This document shows positions 15,663-18,543 of a stretch of DNA of 18,543 bases, one piece after another. The stretch's first letter is position 1; each line of letters begins with the position of its first letter. Both the position numbers and the translations under genes were made by a program. Origin of the DNA: Bacteroidota bacterium (GTDB lineage: Bacteria; Bacteroidota; Bacteroidia; Flavobacteriales_F; PHOS-HE28); contig JAEZDL010000247.1 in assembly GCA_023418095.1 (NCBI GenBank), forward strand, positions 1-18,543. Reading direction: 5' to 3'. The notes under the pieces were generated by a model. The model did no database searches. It was not told the DNA's origin and worked only from the letters and a program-made list of their open reading frames with translations.

Positions 15663-16996
15663 ACGACTGGATCATCCGCGGTGCGAACGTGGTGAATGAT
15701 GGCCGAAGCTTTCCGGCCGATGTACTTGTGCGATCGGGTATGATCGAGCGTGTCGCGGAGGAAGGCATCGGTTCCATCGGCGATGTGCAGGAGATCGATG
15801 CGAAAGGAAGAACGCTGCTGCCCGGTGCGATCGATGATCAGGTCCATTTCCGCGAGCCAGGCCTCACGCACAAGGATGACATCGCACATGCGAGCGCGGC
15901 TGCGGCGGCCGGTGGCGTAACCAGTTTCATGGAGATGCCGAACACGGTTCCGCAGACGCTGACGCAGGAATTGCTGCAACAGAAATATGATCGCGGCAGT
16001 GCTGTTTCCCGCGTGAATTATTCATTCTACATGGGCGTGAGCAACGACAACCTGGATGAAGTGCTTCGCTCCGATCCGCGTTCCGTTTGTGGCTTGAAGG
16101 CTTTCCTCGGCTCGAGCACGGGCAACATGCTGGTGGATGAACCTTCAACCCTGGAACGCCTGTTCAGCAAAGCGCACATGCTGCTCGCGATCCATGCGGA
16201 AGATGAAACAACGATCCGCGCGAACCTTGCGGCGGCCGTGGCGCAATGGGGCGAGGAGATCCCGATCGAGGAACATCCCTTGATCCGCAGTGCCGAAGCA
16301 TGTTATATCAGCAGCAGCAATGCGGTGAACCTCGCGAAGGAACACGGCACAAGGCTTCATGTTCTTCATATCAGCACGGCGCGTGAGCTGGAGCTTTTCG
16401 ATCGCCGACCTTTGGAAAAGAAGCTGATCACCGCGGAAGCGTGCGTACATCATCTCTGGTTCTGCGATGAGGACTACATCTCGAAAGGCGCGTTCATCAA
16501 ATGGAACCCGGCGGTGAAATCAGCGGCCGATCGGAATGCGATACGCGAAGCGATCAAGGATGATCGGATCGATGTGATCGCCACGGACCATGCGCCGCAC
16601 ACGATCGAAGAGAAGGAGCAACCCTACCACAAATGTCCATCCGGCGGGCCGTTGATCCAGCATTCGCTCGTGGCGATGCTCGAACTCGTAAAGCAGGGCG
16701 TTCTGCCGATCGAACGGATGGTGGAGAAGATGTGCCATGCACCCGCAAGGCTCTTCAACATCGAAAAGCGCGGTTACATCCGGGAAGGTTTTCATGCCGA
16801 TCTCGTGCTGGTGGATCGGGATCGGCCGTGGACCGTATCGAAGGAGAACATCCTTTACAAATGCGGCTGGTCCCCATTCGAAGGACAGCGCTTCTCTTCG
16901 CAGGTGCTGAACACCTGGGTGAACGGTGCAATGGTGTACGCCAACGGCCGCGTGGATCACACGGTTCGCGGAAAAAGATTGATGTTCGATCGATGA
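15659..16996 (+). CDS. pyrC: Dihydroorotase (amidohydrolase superfamily)
   Basis: The 445-aa protein cyclises carbamoyl-aspartate to dihydroorotate, step three of pyrimidine synthesis. Visible are the metal-site strand DDQVHFREPG (59-68), FMEMPNTVPQT substrate loop, GLKAFLGSS with Lys147 (carboxy-lysine candidate), IHAED with His179, LHVLHIST with His237, and IATDHAPH with Asp310. The usual first His of the HxH pair is Gln61. I recall the same change in other Bacteroidota dihydroorotases, so it need not mean loss of activity. The Lys-type centre recalls allantoinase and dihydropyrimidinase, which are the alternatives. It overlaps its neighbours on both sides by 4 bases (ATGA). Confidence 0.92.
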   Translation: MNDWIIRGANVVNDGRSFPADVLVRSGMIERVAEEGIGSIGDVQEIDAKGRTLLPGAIDDQVHFREPGLTHKDDIAHASAAAAAGGVTSFMEMPNTVPQTLTQELLQQKYDRGSAVSRVNYSFYMGVSNDNLDEVLRSDPRSVCGLKAFLGSSTGNMLVDEPSTLERLFSKAHMLLAIHAEDETTIRANLAAAVAQWGEEIPIEEHPLIRSAEACYISSSNAVNLAKEHGTRLHVLHISTARELELFDRRPLEKKLITAEACVHHLWFCDEDYISKGAFIKWNPAVKSAADRNAIREAIKDDRIDVIATDHAPHTIEEKEQPYHKCPSGGPLIQHSLVAMLELVKQGVLPIERMVEKMCHAPARLFNIEKRGYIREGFHADLVLVDRDRPWTVSKENILYKCGWSPFEGQRFSSQVLNTWVNGAMVYANGRVDHTVRGKRLMFDR

Positions 16997-17367
16997 GAAC
17001 GATCGTCCTGCTTCTTTCGGTCGCGTTGTTCGCGTGTACCCAGGAACAAAGTGCGCCGGAAGGCGTCCTCGATAGGGAAACGTTCAAGAAAGTGCTCACG
17101 GAAGCGCAGTTGATCGAAGCGCGCGTAAACCAGGAATTGGTGAATGCGCAACGCGCCCAGGTGCCGGTGGAACGCTATTACGAAGAAGCCTTCAAGCAAT
17201 TCCAGGTGGATGAGGAGCAGTTCAAGCGGAGCTTTGAATATTATTCCTCACGACCAGAGGAACTGCGTGCGATCTATGATGAGATCATCGCGGAGCTGAG
17301 CAGGCGCAAGGATCTGCCGCCGGTGGAAGAACAGCTCTCTGCCGATCCGATCACGCCGGCTCCCTGA
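16993..17367 (+). CDS. DUF4296 domain lipoprotein
   Basis: The 124-aa product starts at ATG 16993, overlapping the dihydroorotase stop. This start gives a lipoprotein signal MRTIVLLLSVALFAC with the lipobox LFAC and an acceptor Cys at 15. The mature part is helical and charged: VLDRETFKKVLTEAQLIEARVN, then VERYYEEAFKQFQVDEEQFKRSFEYYSSRPEELRAIYDEIIAELSRR. This pattern matches the DUF4296 family of Bacteroidota, whose function is unknown. The tail is Pro-rich and its last 17 bases overlap the end of the convergent epimerase gene. Its constant place behind dihydroorotase is remembered from Flavobacteriales genomes. Confidence 0.88.
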   Translation: MRTIVLLLSVALFACTQEQSAPEGVLDRETFKKVLTEAQLIEARVNQELVNAQRAQVPVERYYEEAFKQFQVDEEQFKRSFEYYSSRPEELRAIYDEIIAELSRRKDLPPVEEQLSADPITPAP

Positions 17368-18391
17368 GCGCCGTTCCCATTCTTTCCTTCGATCCTTTCA
17401 GATAAGACGCGACATTTCGGAGTGCTTCTCCGGCATCCCGGAATTCGTATCCGAGGAATTCCGTCACTTTTTTATTGCTGTATTTCCGGTGGATGATCGA
17501 ACTATGCACGGTCGCGCGGGTCACAAAAGGTCTTCCCCCGAAAAGCGCGGTTCGCGCACGTTCCGCGCGCCAGCCCAGTTCAAGTAGCGTCGGAGAAAGT
17601 GCGATCGAAGGAGGCGTGTTCCCGAAAGCTTCCGCAGCCTTTGTGAAAAGATCGCGGTAAGTGATGTTCTCACCAACAAGCAGATAACGTTCGCCGGTTG
17701 GCGCCACATCGATCAACTGGCGCATGCAAGCAGCGACATCGCGCGCATCAACGATCGCGTTCGATCCCGGTGGAAAAAAGCGCGTCCCTTCATGTAGTTT
17801 GCCGATCAATGTCATGGTGCTTCTCCCTGCGGCGCCCGGTCCGATGATCACGCACGGATTCACGATCACGGCGTCGAGCCCTTCGGCAATGCCGCGGTAT
17901 ACCTCCATTTCCGCAGCGTACTTGCTCGCCGCGTAGGGCGATGTGTTCCGATCGGCCTGCCAGGGAAGACCTTCATGCCTTTCGATGGATGGATCGGCCT
18001 GGCCGATCGCGGCGGTGGAACTCACATGGCAGATCCGTTGAACACCCTGGATCAGCGCTGCGTTCACGACGTTCGCGGTGCCTTCGGCGTTCACCTTGAA
18101 AAGTCTTCGCGCATCGCGCGGATCGAACGAGACCATCGCCGCAGCGTGATGTACCCGCCGGATGCCCGCCATCGCATCGGTGAGCGATCCGATATCATGC
18201 AGATCACCCTCCACCCACTCGATCCGATCCAGCAATTCATCCGCCCGATCGGAATAATGGCGGAACACGAGCCGTACGATCTCCCGATCGCTTCCCTTCC
18301 GGTGCAATGCGCGAACACGTTCACCCGCTGATGCGTAGGCATGCAGGAGGTGGATCCCCACGATGCCGCAACTTCCGGTGATCAGGTCCAT
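17351..18391 (-). CDS. NAD(P)-dependent epimerase/dehydratase, extended SDR family
   Basis: The 346-aa protein has a Rossmann start LITGSCGIVG (Gly6, Gly9, Gly12), the NAD-ribose segment with WVEGDLHD at about 59-66, VHHAAAMVSF at 80-89, Ser124/125 (HVSSTAAIG) and the catalytic Y-x-x-x-K as Tyr153-Lys157 (SPYAASKYAAE). Next come VNPCVIIGPG and a substrate-side domain with FPPGSNAIVDARDVA. These are typical of extended SDRs of the dihydroflavonol-reductase/3-beta-HSD-like branch, acting on sugar nucleotides or other carbonyl substrates; the real substrate cannot be told. The ATG at 18391 starts right at the Rossmann strand, as usual. Its end overlaps the DUF4296 gene by 17 bp in the opposite orientation. 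Confidence 0.9.
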   Translation of the reverse strand: MDLITGSCGIVGIHLLHAYASAGERVRALHRKGSDREIVRLVFRHYSDRADELLDRIEWVEGDLHDIGSLTDAMAGIRRVHHAAAMVSFDPRDARRLFKVNAEGTANVVNAALIQGVQRICHVSSTAAIGQADPSIERHEGLPWQADRNTSPYAASKYAAEMEVYRGIAEGLDAVIVNPCVIIGPGAAGRSTMTLIGKLHEGTRFFPPGSNAIVDARDVAACMRQLIDVAPTGERYLLVGENITYRDLFTKAAEAFGNTPPSIALSPTLLELGWRAERARTALFGGRPFVTRATVHSSIIHRKYSNKKVTEFLGYEFRDAGEALRNVASYLKGSKERMGTALREPA

Positions 18392-18425
18392 TCGTAGCGC
18401 AAGTTAGAGGGACGGCGCGGAAGAG

Positions 18426-18543
18426 GGTTGATCGCGACGATGCTACGACGCAACGGGAACGCGACGTATTGATGAAGGAAAGCAGAAAAAGGTTCAACCG
18501 CGACGACGCGACGACGCAACGGGAACGCGACGTATTGATGAGG
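18426..18543. repeat. Tandem repeat, period 66 bp, running to the window edge
   Basis: Two units (18426-18478 and 18491-18543) share the block ACGACGCAACGGGAACGCGA followed by CGTATTGATG. The left parts are CGA/CGC-rich and diverge slightly, with a one-base indel. The second unit is cut by the window end, so the copy number is unknown. It lies upstream of the epimerase gene and differs from the 62-bp REP-like units on the left. Confidence 0.8.

Noticed and set aside
18392..18440. Possible promoter for the epimerase gene on the minus strand (TAACTTGC)
   Set aside because: It has two mismatches to TAnnTTTG and no partner -33 element, too weak to list.

Overview
The window looks like chromosomal DNA of a Bacteroidota member, most likely a moderately high-GC relative of the Flavobacteriales (inference). 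Evidence: type IX secretion (T9SS) sorting domains of both kinds, a gliding-motility-associated C-terminal domain, TAnnTTTG promoter-like boxes, little Shine-Dalgarno signal, and gene neighbourhoods familiar from Flavobacteriales (pdxJ beside an alpha/beta hydrolase and divergent from a CBS-domain gene and NAD kinase; polyprenol-phosphate mannosyltransferase, dihydroorotase, DUF4296 lipoprotein). No rRNA, tRNA or CRISPR array was seen.

Left accessory part (1-2560): a REP-associated tyrosine transposase (RAYT) runs in from outside the window. Its last codons and stop lie in the first of two 62-bp tandem units, each carrying a 28-nt hairpin. Next comes the orphaned 3' end of a T9SS type A protein, then an intact 503-aa T9SS type A protein whose body is AT-richer than the rest and carries T8 and G9 homopolymers.

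Housekeeping part (2561-7823): on the minus strand, a tight block of CBS/ACT-like protein, single-POTRA Omp85 protein and NAD kinase. Diverging from it on the plus strand are pdxJ, an overlapping YbfF-like esterase and a small secreted protein of unknown function.

Giant surface protein (7941-14897): a 2318-aa T9SS type B protein with an N-terminal secreted domain, 21 tandem repeats of about 78 residues, a PKD-like region and a CHU_C sorting domain. Residues 282-2140 (1,859 in a row) contain no Lys or Arg, and every repeat keeps a Cys pair. This is the most striking signal in the window.

Right part (14943-18391): mannosyltransferase, dihydroorotase and a DUF4296 lipoprotein are joined by ATGA stop/start overlaps and probably form one operon. 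It meets a convergent SDR-type epimerase/reductase gene with a 17-bp 3' overlap. The window ends in a second tandem repeat (period 66 bp) next to no recognised gene. GATC is visibly over-frequent across the core genes but not in the body of the left accessory gene.
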